Below are positions 52,356 through 60,312 of a stretch of DNA of 64,000 nucleotides, piece after piece (the first letter of the stretch is position 1; every line of letters starts with the position of its first letter). The notes beneath the pieces are model-generated. The model ran no database searches, had not been told where the DNA came from, and saw only the letters and a program-made list of their open reading frames with translations. The translations under genes were made by a program, and so were the position numbers. The DNA is from Neobacillus cucumis (GTDB taxonomy: Bacteria > Bacillota > Bacilli > Bacillales > Cytobacillaceae): assembly GCF_002860255.1 (NCBI RefSeq), contig NZ_PGVE01000028.1, positions 62,001 through 126,000 on the forward strand, given 5' to 3'.

Positions 52356-52517
52356 TTGGCAAATCAATCTGATTCTAAAAAAATATCTGTTAATTCCACT
52401 ATATCATTAAAAGGAATTGTCAAAGCCATATTCAACGATACCGTTCATGTCCAAATAGGCGGAAAAGTCATTCCAGTCCCAGCTTCTGATTTTTTAATGG
52501 AAAAACCAACAAAATAA
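52356..52517 (+). CDS. 53-residue hypothetical protein
   Basis: TTG 52356 lies 9 bases after GGAAGGTG. The protein, MANQSDSKKISVNSTISLKG then IVKAIFNDTVHVQIGG and KVIPVPASDFLMEKPTK, has a short beta-rich middle that vaguely resembles the small DUF2187/KOW-like Bacillus proteins. It faces tag and shares a terminator with it. Function unknown; the family guess is weak. Confidence 0.6.
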   Translation: MANQSDSKKISVNSTISLKGIVKAIFNDTVHVQIGGKVIPVPASDFLMEKPTK

Positions 52518-52525
52518 ACAATGTT

Positions 52526-52562
52526 AAAAAGGCCCTTCATTTTTATGATGGGCCTTTCTTAT
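52526..52562. terminator. Bidirectional terminator between convergent genes
   Basis: AAAGGCCC pairs with GGGCCTTT around a loop of about 14 bases that partly pairs (TCAT...ATGA). It covers the tag stop codon at 52543 and ends the 53-residue gene on the plus strand. Confidence 0.82.
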
Positions 52563-53136
52563 TCCTATTTAAACTATTGTAACACATACATATCGTGAGA
52601 TGATCATTGACCATCCCTACGGCCTGCATAAAGGCATAACAAATGGTAGAACCTACAAACTTAAAGCCTCGTTTCTTTAAATCCTTACTTAATCGGTCAC
52701 TTATCTCAGTAGTTGCCGGCACTTCACTTAATTCCTTAAAGTGATTTTGGATGGGCTTTCCATCCACAAACGACCAGATGTAATCCTTGAAGGATCCAAA
52801 TTCCTCTACAACCTTAAAGAAAGCTTTCGCATTTGTAATCACAGCATTTATTTTTAGTTTATTCCTGACGATTCCTTCATTATGTAAAAGTTCATTTATC
52901 TTATGATCATCGAAGTGGATAATTTTTTCAGGTTCAAAGTTATCAAAAGCTTGACGATAATTCTCCCGTTTTTTTAAAATGGTATACCAACTAAGTCCTG
53001 CTTGTGCGCCTTCGAGATTCAAATACTCAAAGAGCAAGCGGTCATCATATACCGGAACCCCCCATTCATGATCATGGTAATCGATATAGAGTGGGTCTTT
53101 ATTCACCCAGCCACACCTAATTTGTTTTTCATTCAT
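52543..53136 (-). CDS. tag: DNA-3-methyladenine glycosylase I
   Basis: It removes 3-methyladenine from alkylated DNA. 197 residues with the family opening RCGWVNKDPLYIDYHDHEWG (N-terminal zinc Cys and His), LFEYLNLEGAQAGLSWYTIL with the base-pocket residues, and the C-terminal GMVNDHLTICMCYN giving the other zinc ligands. ATG 53136 starts it. Two ATAGTTCA half sites precede it, which may place it under the nearby TetR protein. Confidence 0.94.
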   Translation of the reverse strand: MNEKQIRCGWVNKDPLYIDYHDHEWGVPVYDDRLLFEYLNLEGAQAGLSWYTILKKRENYRQAFDNFEPEKIIHFDDHKINELLHNEGIVRNKLKINAVITNAKAFFKVVEEFGSFKDYIWSFVDGKPIQNHFKELSEVPATTEISDRLSKDLKKRGFKFVGSTICYAFMQAVGMVNDHLTICMCYNSLNRNKKGPS

Positions 53137-53177
53137 TGCCTATTCTCCCATAAAGTTATTATTTTTTTAAGTATTAC

Positions 53178-53205
53178 ATAGTTCACCTAAAAAAGGTATA
53201 GTTCA
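53178..53205. promoter_or_regulatory. Two direct ATAGTTCA half sites upstream of tag
   Basis: ATAGTTCAC at 53178 and 53198, 20 bases apart, 42-69 bases upstream of the tag start. They match the half site of the inverted repeats before the TetR gene. Proposed as TetR binding sites; inference only. Confidence 0.4.
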
Positions 53206-53213
53206 CACTTTTC

Positions 53214-53244
53214 CATTGAAAAAAGCCGGATTTATCCAGCTTCA
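53214..53244 (-). terminator. Intrinsic terminator of the meta-cleavage operon
   Basis: Minus strand: AGCTGGAT pairs with ATCCGGCT (one G-U pair) around AA and is followed by TTTTTTC. It lies just after the dioxygenase stop codon. Confidence 0.8.
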
Positions 53245-53253
53245 AAAAGATTC

Positions 53254-54108
53254 TTAGTTATTTTGTACGAATTCGTTCTCTGTCAATAAATTGGCCGTTG
53301 GTGCTGTGACTTTATTAAAGGTAATCAATACGTTCCAACTGCCGGAAGACTGCCCATCTGCATAGAAAGTTGGTTTACATTCTTTATCGAGCATGCTAAG
53401 TAACATCGCAAGATGACGACCGCCCGATTCTACTCTTGCCATTCTTGCATATTCGGGAAGCATATCATACGCAGCCTGATAGTTTTTATTCATCACAAAT
53501 TCAAGAAATTGTTTATCCATCGCATGTTCTGTGACGGTTGGCTTGTTATGTCTGCCTCTCACTAAATTATGTGATAAGGCGCCACTGGAAATAAAGACCA
53601 CTTTTTTATCGGTTTCTTGTAAAACCTTGGCGATTACCTGACCCCATTTATAGGTTTCTTCGATGCTCGCTGCCAATGTAACCGATAAATTAATGACAGG
53701 AATATCTTCATCTGGATTTAGGTACCGTAATGGAACAACACTCCCATAATCCCAGAGATAATAAGGATCATTTACACCTTGGACCTGGAGGCCTGCATCT
53801 TCCCCTGCCTTCACCAACTGATTGGCTAGTTCTTCATCTCCAGGGAACTGATAGGGAACATCCTTGATTAAGTCAGGCGCCTCAAAAGCAGTTAAGATGC
53901 CTTTATGAACAGGCGTACAATCTACATAATGGAAAAAAGTGGACGGCCAGTGACAGGAAACTAATACAATCACATCTGGGTTGATTTCTTTCATTTGTTG
54001 GGCTACTACTTTCATAGAGGAAGCCATATCTTGTTGGAATTCTGGGACCTGATTTTCATGACACATACTAGGGACATGGGGAACTATCATACTAAACTCA
54101 ATCGTCAT
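53254..54108 (-). CDS. Class III (LigB-type) extradiol ring-cleavage dioxygenase
   Basis: 284 residues from ATG 54108, 5 bases behind AGGAGG. It resembles HpaD-type 3,4-dihydroxyphenylacetate dioxygenases: VPHVPSMCHE (Fe ligand H11), LVSCHWP (H53), DYGSVVPLRYLNPDED, ISSGALSHNLVRGR and the Glu ligand region ARVESGGRH. It opens an ortho-dihydroxy (or aminophenol) ring between a hydroxylated and a free carbon. The downstream genes fit a catechol-like substrate whose product is an oxidisable semialdehyde. 2-Aminophenol 1,6-dioxygenase is another LigB-type option. Last gene of the operon. Confidence 0.88.
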   Translation of the reverse strand: MTIEFSMIVPHVPSMCHENQVPEFQQDMASSMKVVAQQMKEINPDVIVLVSCHWPSTFFHYVDCTPVHKGILTAFEAPDLIKDVPYQFPGDEELANQLVKAGEDAGLQVQGVNDPYYLWDYGSVVPLRYLNPDEDIPVINLSVTLAASIEETYKWGQVIAKVLQETDKKVVFISSGALSHNLVRGRHNKPTVTEHAMDKQFLEFVMNKNYQAAYDMLPEYARMARVESGGRHLAMLLSMLDKECKPTFYADGQSSGSWNVLITFNKVTAPTANLLTENEFVQNN

Positions 54109-54211
54109 AATATCCTCCTGTAAAAATTTTATCTTCTGCATTAAGTTAACGCTTACAAAAAGAAAAAAAGGCGGGGAGCACTGATATTCCCCATGCTCCC
54201 ATTTTGAATTT

Positions 54212-54397
54212 CTATCTTTCTGATGCAGGTATTCCTGCAATCCCCCAATGGGTTTTTGGAACTTCCGTGACAATTACTCGGATACTTTCTCTTGGTGCGT
54301 TTAAAGTTTCCTGAACCGTATTGGTAAGATTTTGAATTAATTCTGTTACTTTCTCTGGAGGCCGTCCTTCCATAATCTGCACATTTATCAGTGGCAT
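54212..54397 (-). CDS. 2-Hydroxymuconate (4-oxalocrotonate) tautomerase
   Basis: A 61-residue tautomerase whose Pro after the initiator Met is catalytic (MPLINVQIMEGRPPEK). Counted from that Pro, R11 and R39 (ESIRVIV) are in place and residue 50 is Trp (KTHWG) where 4-OT usually has Phe. ATG 54397 follows AAAGGATGAGG; in-frame codons to 54406 are not needed. It interconverts 2-hydroxymuconate and 2-oxohex-3-enedioate, between the dehydrogenase and the decarboxylase. Confidence 0.93.
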   Translation of the reverse strand: MPLINVQIMEGRPPEKVTELIQNLTNTVQETLNAPRESIRVIVTEVPKTHWGIAGIPASER

Positions 54398-54418
54398 TTT
54401 CCTCATCCTTTTATTTAG

Positions 54419-54478
54419 GCTCTGTAAAATTTGGCTATTGATTTCCGCTCCAATAAACAGGTATCGTTTAACAGAGCC
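54419..54478. repeat. 60-base element with terminal inverted repeats, probable mobile-element remnant
   Basis: GGCTCTGTAAAA at the left and TTTAACAGAGCC at the right are inverted repeats with one mismatch in 12. The flanks TTTATTTA are repeated on both sides like a target-site duplication. The interior holds ATTGATTTCCGCTCC, which I recall from dispersed Bacillus repeats. No coding capacity. It sits inside the meta-cleavage operon between decarboxylase and tautomerase and may form a hairpin. Confidence 0.55.
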
Positions 54479-54508
54479 TTTATTTAAATCAGTTATTTAA
54501 TCAGTTAT

Positions 54509-55300
54509 TTAATCCGTAACTGTAAAGGTAACTTCACCCAGTCCATCAAATTTTCCGCTAACGACATCTCCGTATTTCAGCATCACTGCGCTAGTAATTC
54601 CACCTGTTAAAATGACATCACCCTTACGCACCTTTTCGCCCTTTCTTGCAAGCATATTGGCAAGCATGGCTACTGAATGTGCCGGGTGACCCAGTACCGC
54701 TGCACCCGCTCCTAATTCCACCATTCTCCCATTAATAGAAAGAGTCGAACCCAGTAAATCCAGTTCAAATTGCTCTGGTTTCTTTAAGTTGGAACCAAAA
54801 ACAACCCTAGAAGTGGAGGCATTATCAGCAATAACATCCGGTAAGGTAAAATTAAAATTTTCATAACGGCTGTCAATAATCTCTAAAGCCGGAAGCACAT
54901 ATTCCGTCTTTGCAAGGACCTGAGCTCCAGTCACTCCCGGACCTTCAATATCTTCACCAATCACAAACGCAATTTCTGCTTCCACTTTCGGATGAATCAT
55001 CTCATGTAATGGCAGCTTTCCGCCATTTTCAATCAGCATATAATCAAAAACATATCCATAGATAGGTTCTTCAATTCCCATTTGTTTCATTTTGGCATGA
55101 CTGGTTAAACCCATCTTAGGTCCAATAATTCTTCTGCCTTCTTGGCGTTTCATTTGTACGATTTCTTCTTGAACCTGATAAGCTTCCTCTACAGTTAAAT
55201 TAGGCTTTAAGTTGGCTGTAACCTTTACCACTTCACGTTTTTCAATTTCAGCAGAAACTAAATAATTGGCAATTTCCCTTATTTGACTCAAACTTTTCAC
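54509..55300 (-). CDS. 4-Oxalocrotonate decarboxylase (2-oxo-3-hexenedioate decarboxylase)
   Basis: A 263-residue protein of the hydratase/decarboxylase (FAH-like) family. The pattern is that of the XylI/DmpH branch: GPKMGLTSHAKMKQMG, IIDSRYENFNFTLPDVIADN, VELGAGAAVLGHPAHSVAML and VILTGGITSAV. It decarboxylates 2-oxohex-3-enedioate to 2-oxopent-4-enoate and works as a complex with the hydratase in Pseudomonas. It follows the hydratase gene by 15 bases. Confidence 0.9.
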   Translation of the reverse strand: MKSLSQIREIANYLVSAEIEKREVVKVTANLKPNLTVEEAYQVQEEIVQMKRQEGRRIIGPKMGLTSHAKMKQMGIEEPIYGYVFDYMLIENGGKLPLHEMIHPKVEAEIAFVIGEDIEGPGVTGAQVLAKTEYVLPALEIIDSRYENFNFTLPDVIADNASTSRVVFGSNLKKPEQFELDLLGSTLSINGRMVELGAGAAVLGHPAHSVAMLANMLARKGEKVRKGDVILTGGITSAVMLKYGDVVSGKFDGLGEVTFTVTD

Positions 55301-55315
55301 CTTCTTTTCTTCAAT

Positions 55316-56092
55316 TTAAAAGTGCACACTGACCTGTCCAATATGCGCAAATCTTGCCGTAAATGAATCTCCTTTATTCGCTGCTTCCGCTGCTGACAAT
55401 GCACCTGAAAGAATAACTTCACCAGCTCGAAGAGAAATATCAAATTCTGATAGTTTATTTGCTAACCACGCCACACATGCAGCTGGATTTCCTAGCGCCG
55501 CAGCGCCGACACCAGTATTAACGAGTTCACCGTTTTTCGTTAAGACCATCCCTATTAATTCAAGATCAATATCTTCTATTCTAGCAGGCTTTCCTCCTAA
55601 TACGTACAAACAGGATGAACCATTATCTGCCACCGTATCTTGCAGTTTAATCTTCCAATCTTGCACCCTGCTGTCGACGATTTCAAGCGCTGGAACCACA
55701 AATTCTGTTGCCTGAAGAACATCAAGAGCGGTCACATTTGGTCCACGTAAGTCCTTTTTTAAAATAAAGGCGATCTCAGCCTCTACCTTCGGCTGTAGGA
55801 CGGATTCAATTGAAATATATCCCCCATTTTCAACAACCATACTGTCTAATAAATGACCGTAATCCGGTTCATCCACTCCGAGTAAGTTTTGCATGGCTAA
55901 GGAAGTTAACCCGATTTTCTTACCAACGATTTTTTGCCCTTGTGCTAATTTTTTATTAATGTTCTCAAGCTGGATATGGTATGCTTCTTCAACGGTTAGC
56001 CCAGAGTCCACAGATGTTAAAGGGGCTATCCCTACTTTCGTCATTTCTGCTTCCGCCAACTGTTCTGCAAATTGCTTTACCTTACTAGTCAA
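55316..56092 (-). CDS. 2-Oxopent-4-enoate hydratase
   Basis: A 258-residue member of the same family, of the XylJ/DmpE branch: GKKIGLTSLAMQNLLGVDEP, IVDSRVQDWKIKLQDTVADN, NTGVGAAALGNPAACVAWLA and GEVILSGALSAAE. It hydrates 2-oxopent-4-enoate to 4-hydroxy-2-oxovalerate. The aldolase and acylating aldehyde dehydrogenase that would finish the pathway are not in the window. It lies 17 bases after the dehydrogenase gene. Confidence 0.9.
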   Translation of the reverse strand: MTSKVKQFAEQLAEAEMTKVGIAPLTSVDSGLTVEEAYHIQLENINKKLAQGQKIVGKKIGLTSLAMQNLLGVDEPDYGHLLDSMVVENGGYISIESVLQPKVEAEIAFILKKDLRGPNVTALDVLQATEFVVPALEIVDSRVQDWKIKLQDTVADNGSSCLYVLGGKPARIEDIDLELIGMVLTKNGELVNTGVGAAALGNPAACVAWLANKLSEFDISLRAGEVILSGALSAAEAANKGDSFTARFAHIGQVSVHF

Positions 56093-56109
56093 ATCCCTTA
56101 CTTCCTTTC

Positions 56110-57573
56110 TTATAGTTTAATAGTGACATTGGAAAGTTCTGAGTAAAAATCGATACTATGCATGCCGCCTGTTCTGCCGATTCCACTATGCTTCATACCG
56201 CCAAATGGTGTTCTTAAATCGCGCAGGAACCAAGTATTTACCCAAATAATGCCTGCCTCAAGGCTGTGCGCGACCCGATGGGCTCTTCTCAAATCATTTG
56301 TCCAAATCGTAGCACTCAAACCATAATGAGTATCATTTGCCTGCATGATTACTTCTTCTTCCATATCGAATGGCATAACTGTTACTACTGGTCCAAAAAT
56401 TTCTTCACGGACGCAACGAGAATTACGATCAAGCCCTGTTAAAATAGTAGGTTCTAAGTAATAACCTTTTTCATATCCGTCCGGACGTTTCCCGCCTGTC
56501 AAAATGGCAGCACCGTCTTGACGGGCAATCTCAATATAGCTATTCACCCGGTCATAATGTTCTTTACTGACTAGTGCACCGACATTTGTATCTGCTTCGA
56601 GCGGGTGGCCTACCTTTAACTTTCTAACCCTTTCAGCAAATCTTGTTAAGAATTCTTCGTATATTGGACGCTCTACATAAATACGTGAACCGCAAAGGCA
56701 AACTTCTCCTTGATTCACAAAACTCGATTTAATGGTTGTTTCAATCACTTCATCTAAATCAGCATCTGCAAAGATAATATTAGGATTCTTACCTCCTAAT
56801 TCAAAGGAAAGCTTTTTCAAGCTATCGGCTGCAGATTTCATAATAGCCGTACCAGTTCTTGGCTCACCAATAAATGAAATTGCATCTACATCCGGATGTT
56901 CCGAGATGGCTGCACCTGCAGAATTAGGGCCAAACCCATGAACTAAGTTTACTACTCCATCCGGAACTCCTGCTTCTTTACAAATCTCCATTAATACAGT
57001 AGCTGTCATTGGCGTCCATTCAGCAGGTTTAATAACAGCCGTATTTCCCATTGCTAAGCATGGGGCTAACTTCCAGGTCAACAATAATAGTGGCAGGTTC
57101 CATGGCTTAATAATACCAACAACACCTACTGGACGGCGATACGTATAATGCAAGGCAATATCATCTTGCATATTTGAATCGGTATTGACTGAAATCATAT
57201 AATCAGCGAAAAAGTGAAAGTTAAATGCTGCCCGAGGGATATCTACACTATTGGCTAAAGAAAATGGTTTACCGGTGTCCATGGATTCAAGATGCGCCAG
57301 TTCTTCCTGTCTTTCGAGAATTAAATCCCCGATACGGCGGAGAATCTTTGAACGCTCAACAATAGACATCGTTTTCCATCTTCCATTTAATGCTCTGCGG
57401 GCAGCGGCCACCGCATAATTAACCTCTTCTTTTCCCCCTTCTGCAACCGTACCTAACACTTCTTCTGTTGCCGGGTTAATATTATCGAATGTCTTTTGGT
57501 TTTGTGATTCGACAAATTGACCGTTGATAAAGTGTAAACAATTAATGGCTCTTACTCTAGTTTCTACTTGCAT
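56110..57573 (-). CDS. 2-Hydroxymuconate (or 2-aminomuconate) semialdehyde dehydrogenase
   Basis: A 487-residue NAD-dependent aldehyde dehydrogenase: FELGGKNPNIIFADADLDEV carries the general-base Glu region, NQGEVCLCGSRIYVE the catalytic Cys. The DmpC/XylG branch assignment follows from its place before hydratase, decarboxylase and tautomerase. The same enzyme type acts on 2-aminomuconate semialdehyde, so this cannot be told apart by reading. AGGAGG lies 9 bases before ATG 57573 and 3 before ATG 57579. First gene of the minus-strand operon, divergent from the IclR gene. Confidence 0.88.
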   Translation of the reverse strand: MQVETRVRAINCLHFINGQFVESQNQKTFDNINPATEEVLGTVAEGGKEEVNYAVAAARRALNGRWKTMSIVERSKILRRIGDLILERQEELAHLESMDTGKPFSLANSVDIPRAAFNFHFFADYMISVNTDSNMQDDIALHYTYRRPVGVVGIIKPWNLPLLLLTWKLAPCLAMGNTAVIKPAEWTPMTATVLMEICKEAGVPDGVVNLVHGFGPNSAGAAISEHPDVDAISFIGEPRTGTAIMKSAADSLKKLSFELGGKNPNIIFADADLDEVIETTIKSSFVNQGEVCLCGSRIYVERPIYEEFLTRFAERVRKLKVGHPLEADTNVGALVSKEHYDRVNSYIEIARQDGAAILTGGKRPDGYEKGYYLEPTILTGLDRNSRCVREEIFGPVVTVMPFDMEEEVIMQANDTHYGLSATIWTNDLRRAHRVAHSLEAGIIWVNTWFLRDLRTPFGGMKHSGIGRTGGMHSIDFYSELSNVTIKL

Positions 57574-57652
57574 TTTCATACTCCTCCTAAAAAGTTTATA
57601 TTTCTTATTTTCTTAACATTATGGTAACGCTTCCGAATTTCACGTACAACAC

Positions 57653-57677
57653 AGTTGTTTCTCTATATGCAACAACT
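57653..57677. promoter_or_regulatory. Candidate IclR operator in the divergent promoter region
   Basis: AGTTGTT and AACAACT form a perfect 7-base inverted repeat with an 11-base spacer, between the divergent dehydrogenase and IclR genes (gap 57574-57836). A further TTGCAAC follows nearby. Symmetry and position suit a regulator of both directions; binding is inferred. Confidence 0.5.
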
Positions 57678-57836
57678 GATGTTTTTTTGCAACATTTTTT
57701 TGACTATTTAGGCATGGCATAAATTATTTGAAAAATTTTTAATTCTCTCTTTCCCTTTTTCAAATTTTCTGTTATATTGCCCACTATAGAGCAACACGGT
57801 TTTACATAACGGAACAAAAAAGAAGGAGGAAGCCAT

Positions 57837-58613
57837 TTGGAACTTAAAAATCAAGAGGATAGCCATCTATCATCTGTTAAAAATGCCCTGCGTATCTTAA
57901 AAAGCTTCACTATGGACCAACCAGAAAAAAAGATTAGTGATCTATCCGCTTCGCTAGGACTCAACAAGAGTACAGTAAGCCGAACAATGACAACGCTTGC
58001 AAGTGAAGGTTTTGTTTACAAAGACCCAGAATCCAAAAAGTATCGATTAGGCCTATCCATCCTTTCCTTAAGTGGAATTGTAAACAGTAACATGGACATC
58101 TATCGGGAATCACAGCCCGTATTGAACAAATTAGTCGAAACGATCGGTGAAACGGCGCATATTTCCGTTCTAGATAATTTAGATGTTATTTATCTTCAAA
58201 AAGTAGAATGTAATCATCCTGTAAGATTTTTAACCCATATTGGGAAAAGAAATCCTCCCTACTGCACTAGTTCTGGTAAAGTATTATTAGCTTTTTCTAA
58301 CGAAGAAGTTCTTGAACAAGTGCTTGAAAAAGGATTAAAAAAATTCACAAAGAACACCATTACGAGCCCAGAAAAGTTGCGAACACATTTAAAACAAGTA
58401 AAAGAAAGCGGTTACGCAAGCAGTGCCGAAGAAATTCTTGAAGGCGTCACCTCGATTGCGGCACCCATTTATGATTATCGAGGGAAAGTGATTGCTGCTC
58501 TTTCGGTCGTGGGGCCTATGCAAAGAATCCTTCCGCAGAAAATCCCTGGGTATGCAAAAAAAGTGATAAGTGCTGCGAAGGAAATTTCCATGCGGATGGG
58601 ATATCGAGGATAA
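57837..58613 (+). CDS. IclR-family transcriptional regulator
   Basis: 258 residues. N-terminal winged helix (VKNALRILKSFTMDQPEKKI, SDLSASLGLNKSTVSRTMTT) and a C-terminal ligand domain (GETAHISVLDNLDVIYLQKV, GKRNPPYCTSSGKVLLAF, ASSAEEILEGVTSIAAPIYD) typical of IclR proteins that regulate aromatic breakdown. The start is TTG 57837 behind AAGGAGGA. It is divergent from the meta-cleavage operon and 28 bases upstream of the ACMSD-type gene, so it probably controls both, with an aromatic or ring-cleavage compound as effector. Confidence 0.92.
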   Translation: MELKNQEDSHLSSVKNALRILKSFTMDQPEKKISDLSASLGLNKSTVSRTMTTLASEGFVYKDPESKKYRLGLSILSLSGIVNSNMDIYRESQPVLNKLVETIGETAHISVLDNLDVIYLQKVECNHPVRFLTHIGKRNPPYCTSSGKVLLAFSNEEVLEQVLEKGLKKFTKNTITSPEKLRTHLKQVKESGYASSAEEILEGVTSIAAPIYDYRGKVIAALSVVGPMQRILPQKIPGYAKKVISAAKEISMRMGYRG

Positions 58614-58641
58614 CTAATTTATCATAAAGGAGCTGTACAAG

Positions 58642-59577
58642 GTGCACGATTTTCATACTCATTTCATCCCCCCTCATGTTTTGATTTGGTTAAAAGATCA
58701 TCAGAATTCGGTAAAGGCAAAATGGATAAAAAAAGAGGAAAATAAGGATGATTTTCTAGTTATTAATGAAAAATGGGGTTTTGAATTAAAAAAGGCGTTT
58801 ATTGATGGAAGCTTGTACCTCGAAGAGCAAGAAAAAGCAGGTGTGAAACATTCTGTCGTATCACCGATTCCCCAGCTATTTATGTATGATTTTCCTGAAG
58901 AAATTACGCTTGATCTATCCAAAGTCTACAACCATTCCTTAGCCGAGTGGACAGAGCAAACTCCTAAGAAACTTTCTGCATTAGGTACGGTTCCGCTAAC
59001 TAATCCAAACAAAGCAGCCGAAGTCTTACATGAGGCCATGAATCTTGGACTTAAAGGGGCTATTATTGGTCCTGGTCTTGCCGATCATATGTTATCTGAC
59101 GAATTTTTCTATCCCTTTTTTGAGGAAGCGAATCGATTAAGAGCAATTGTGTTTATCCATCCGTTATTATGTGAAGATCCGCGGTTAAAGAGAAGAATGA
59201 TGCCTAATTTAATTGGGGTTCCTTGGGAAACAACGGTTTGTGCGACCGACTTGTTATTAAGCGGGCTAGTGGATCGGTTCCCTCATGTAAAAATATTATT
59301 TGCCCATGGCGGCGGCTTTCTTCCTTATCAGATTGGCAGGCTTGATAAAGGTTATGAACAATGGCCGCTTGTTTCATCAAAATTAACAGCAAAGCCTTCA
59401 GAATATTTAAAACGCTTTTGGTATGATACTGTTCTATGGAATCAGGACAGCTTAGAGTTCCTTATCAAAGCAGTTGGCGAGGACCGAGTGGTTCCCGGTT
59501 CTGATTACCCATTTGATCTTTCCGTTTGGCCACCAACTGGAAAACTAGAATTGGCGGTACGTTCATTACTAGATTAA
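58642..59577 (+). CDS. ACMSD-type amidohydrolase-fold decarboxylase
   Basis: 311 residues of the amidohydrolase superfamily, ACMSD branch: MHDFHTHFIPPHV (metal HxH), AIVFIHPLLCEDP (metal His), FAHGGGFLPYQIGRLD and VPGSDYPFDLS (metal Asp). Such enzymes remove CO2 without cofactor from aminocarboxymuconate semialdehyde or from hydroxybenzoates. The start is GTG 58642 behind AAAGGAG, cotranscribed with iclR. Here it could turn an aromatic acid into the dioxygenase substrate, or decarboxylate a ring-cleavage product. Confidence 0.88.
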   Translation: MHDFHTHFIPPHVLIWLKDHQNSVKAKWIKKEENKDDFLVINEKWGFELKKAFIDGSLYLEEQEKAGVKHSVVSPIPQLFMYDFPEEITLDLSKVYNHSLAEWTEQTPKKLSALGTVPLTNPNKAAEVLHEAMNLGLKGAIIGPGLADHMLSDEFFYPFFEEANRLRAIVFIHPLLCEDPRLKRRMMPNLIGVPWETTVCATDLLLSGLVDRFPHVKILFAHGGGFLPYQIGRLDKGYEQWPLVSSKLTAKPSEYLKRFWYDTVLWNQDSLEFLIKAVGEDRVVPGSDYPFDLSVWPPTGKLELAVRSLLD

Positions 59578-59598
59578 TATTTCTATTTAAAAATCTGA

Positions 59599-59636
59599 CA
59601 AAAAATGAAGCAGGGGCCCTCTGCTTCATTTTTTAC
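59599..59636. terminator. Bidirectional terminator between convergent genes
   Basis: AAAAAATGAAGCAG and CTGCTTCATTTTTT form a 14-bp stem around GGGCCCT-type bases, with T tracts in both directions. Confidence 0.88.
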
Positions 59637-60312
59637 TAAGAATTAAATCTGTATAGCAAAACCTAATGTGGCCAGTATAGATGTCGTTTGTAAACTTTTT
59701 CTCTCCCAATTTAAACAAAATAGGCTCTTTAAAAATAGGACCATCAAAAACAAAGGAATGATATTCCCCATTTTCTCCACAAGGGTCCACCTCAGCTGGC
59801 AGCTCCTCCAAAAATTGTTGAGTGATTTCCCTGCCTGAAAAACTTTCGGGCAATTGAGTTAAGTCTACACAAGTGGTTATGGTTTGATATCCAAGAGAAA
59901 GAAATCGTTGAATTACCTCCATTGTATCTATTCCCCACAAAGGAAAAATTGGTTTGATCCCTACAGACTTTAACATTTCTTCCCTATACTTGCGCACATC
60001 CTCAAGAAATAAGTCGCCAAATGCGATGTGGTCTATCCCCATTTCCTTCATGTCATTGATTTCTTTCAACATAATTTCTCCATATTTTTCATTCGAACAC
60101 TGTTCGGGGATTCTGATTTTTTTCAATGGAAGACCAATAGACTCTGCCTGAGCCTCAAGTAATTCCTCTCTCACACCATGTATACTCGTCCGATTAAATC
60201 CATCGGTCACGGTAGAAAATAATAGTTTGACCTCATATTCATTTGAATTTAATAGATCATGTAAAGCTAAGGTCGAATCCTTCCCACTAAAGGAAACCGC
60301 TGTTTTTTTCAT
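59626..60312 (-). CDS. Dph6-like N-type ATP pyrophosphatase-domain protein
   Basis: 228 residues with the PP-loop SFSGKDSTLALHDLL (SGKDS instead of the common SGGKDS), IHGVREELLEAQAESIGLPL, IAFGDLFLEDVRKYREEML and the C-terminal DPCGENGEYHSFVFDGPIF. These features are those of Dph6/MJ0570-related proteins. Diphthamide is not made in bacteria, so the archaeal and eukaryotic role does not apply. It probably activates a carboxylate or amide with ATP. No informative neighbour. Confidence 0.85.
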   Translation of the reverse strand: MKKTAVSFSGKDSTLALHDLLNSNEYEVKLLFSTVTDGFNRTSIHGVREELLEAQAESIGLPLKKIRIPEQCSNEKYGEIMLKEINDMKEMGIDHIAFGDLFLEDVRKYREEMLKSVGIKPIFPLWGIDTMEVIQRFLSLGYQTITTCVDLTQLPESFSGREITQQFLEELPAEVDPCGENGEYHSFVFDGPIFKEPILFKLGEKKFTNDIYTGHIRFCYTDLILSKK

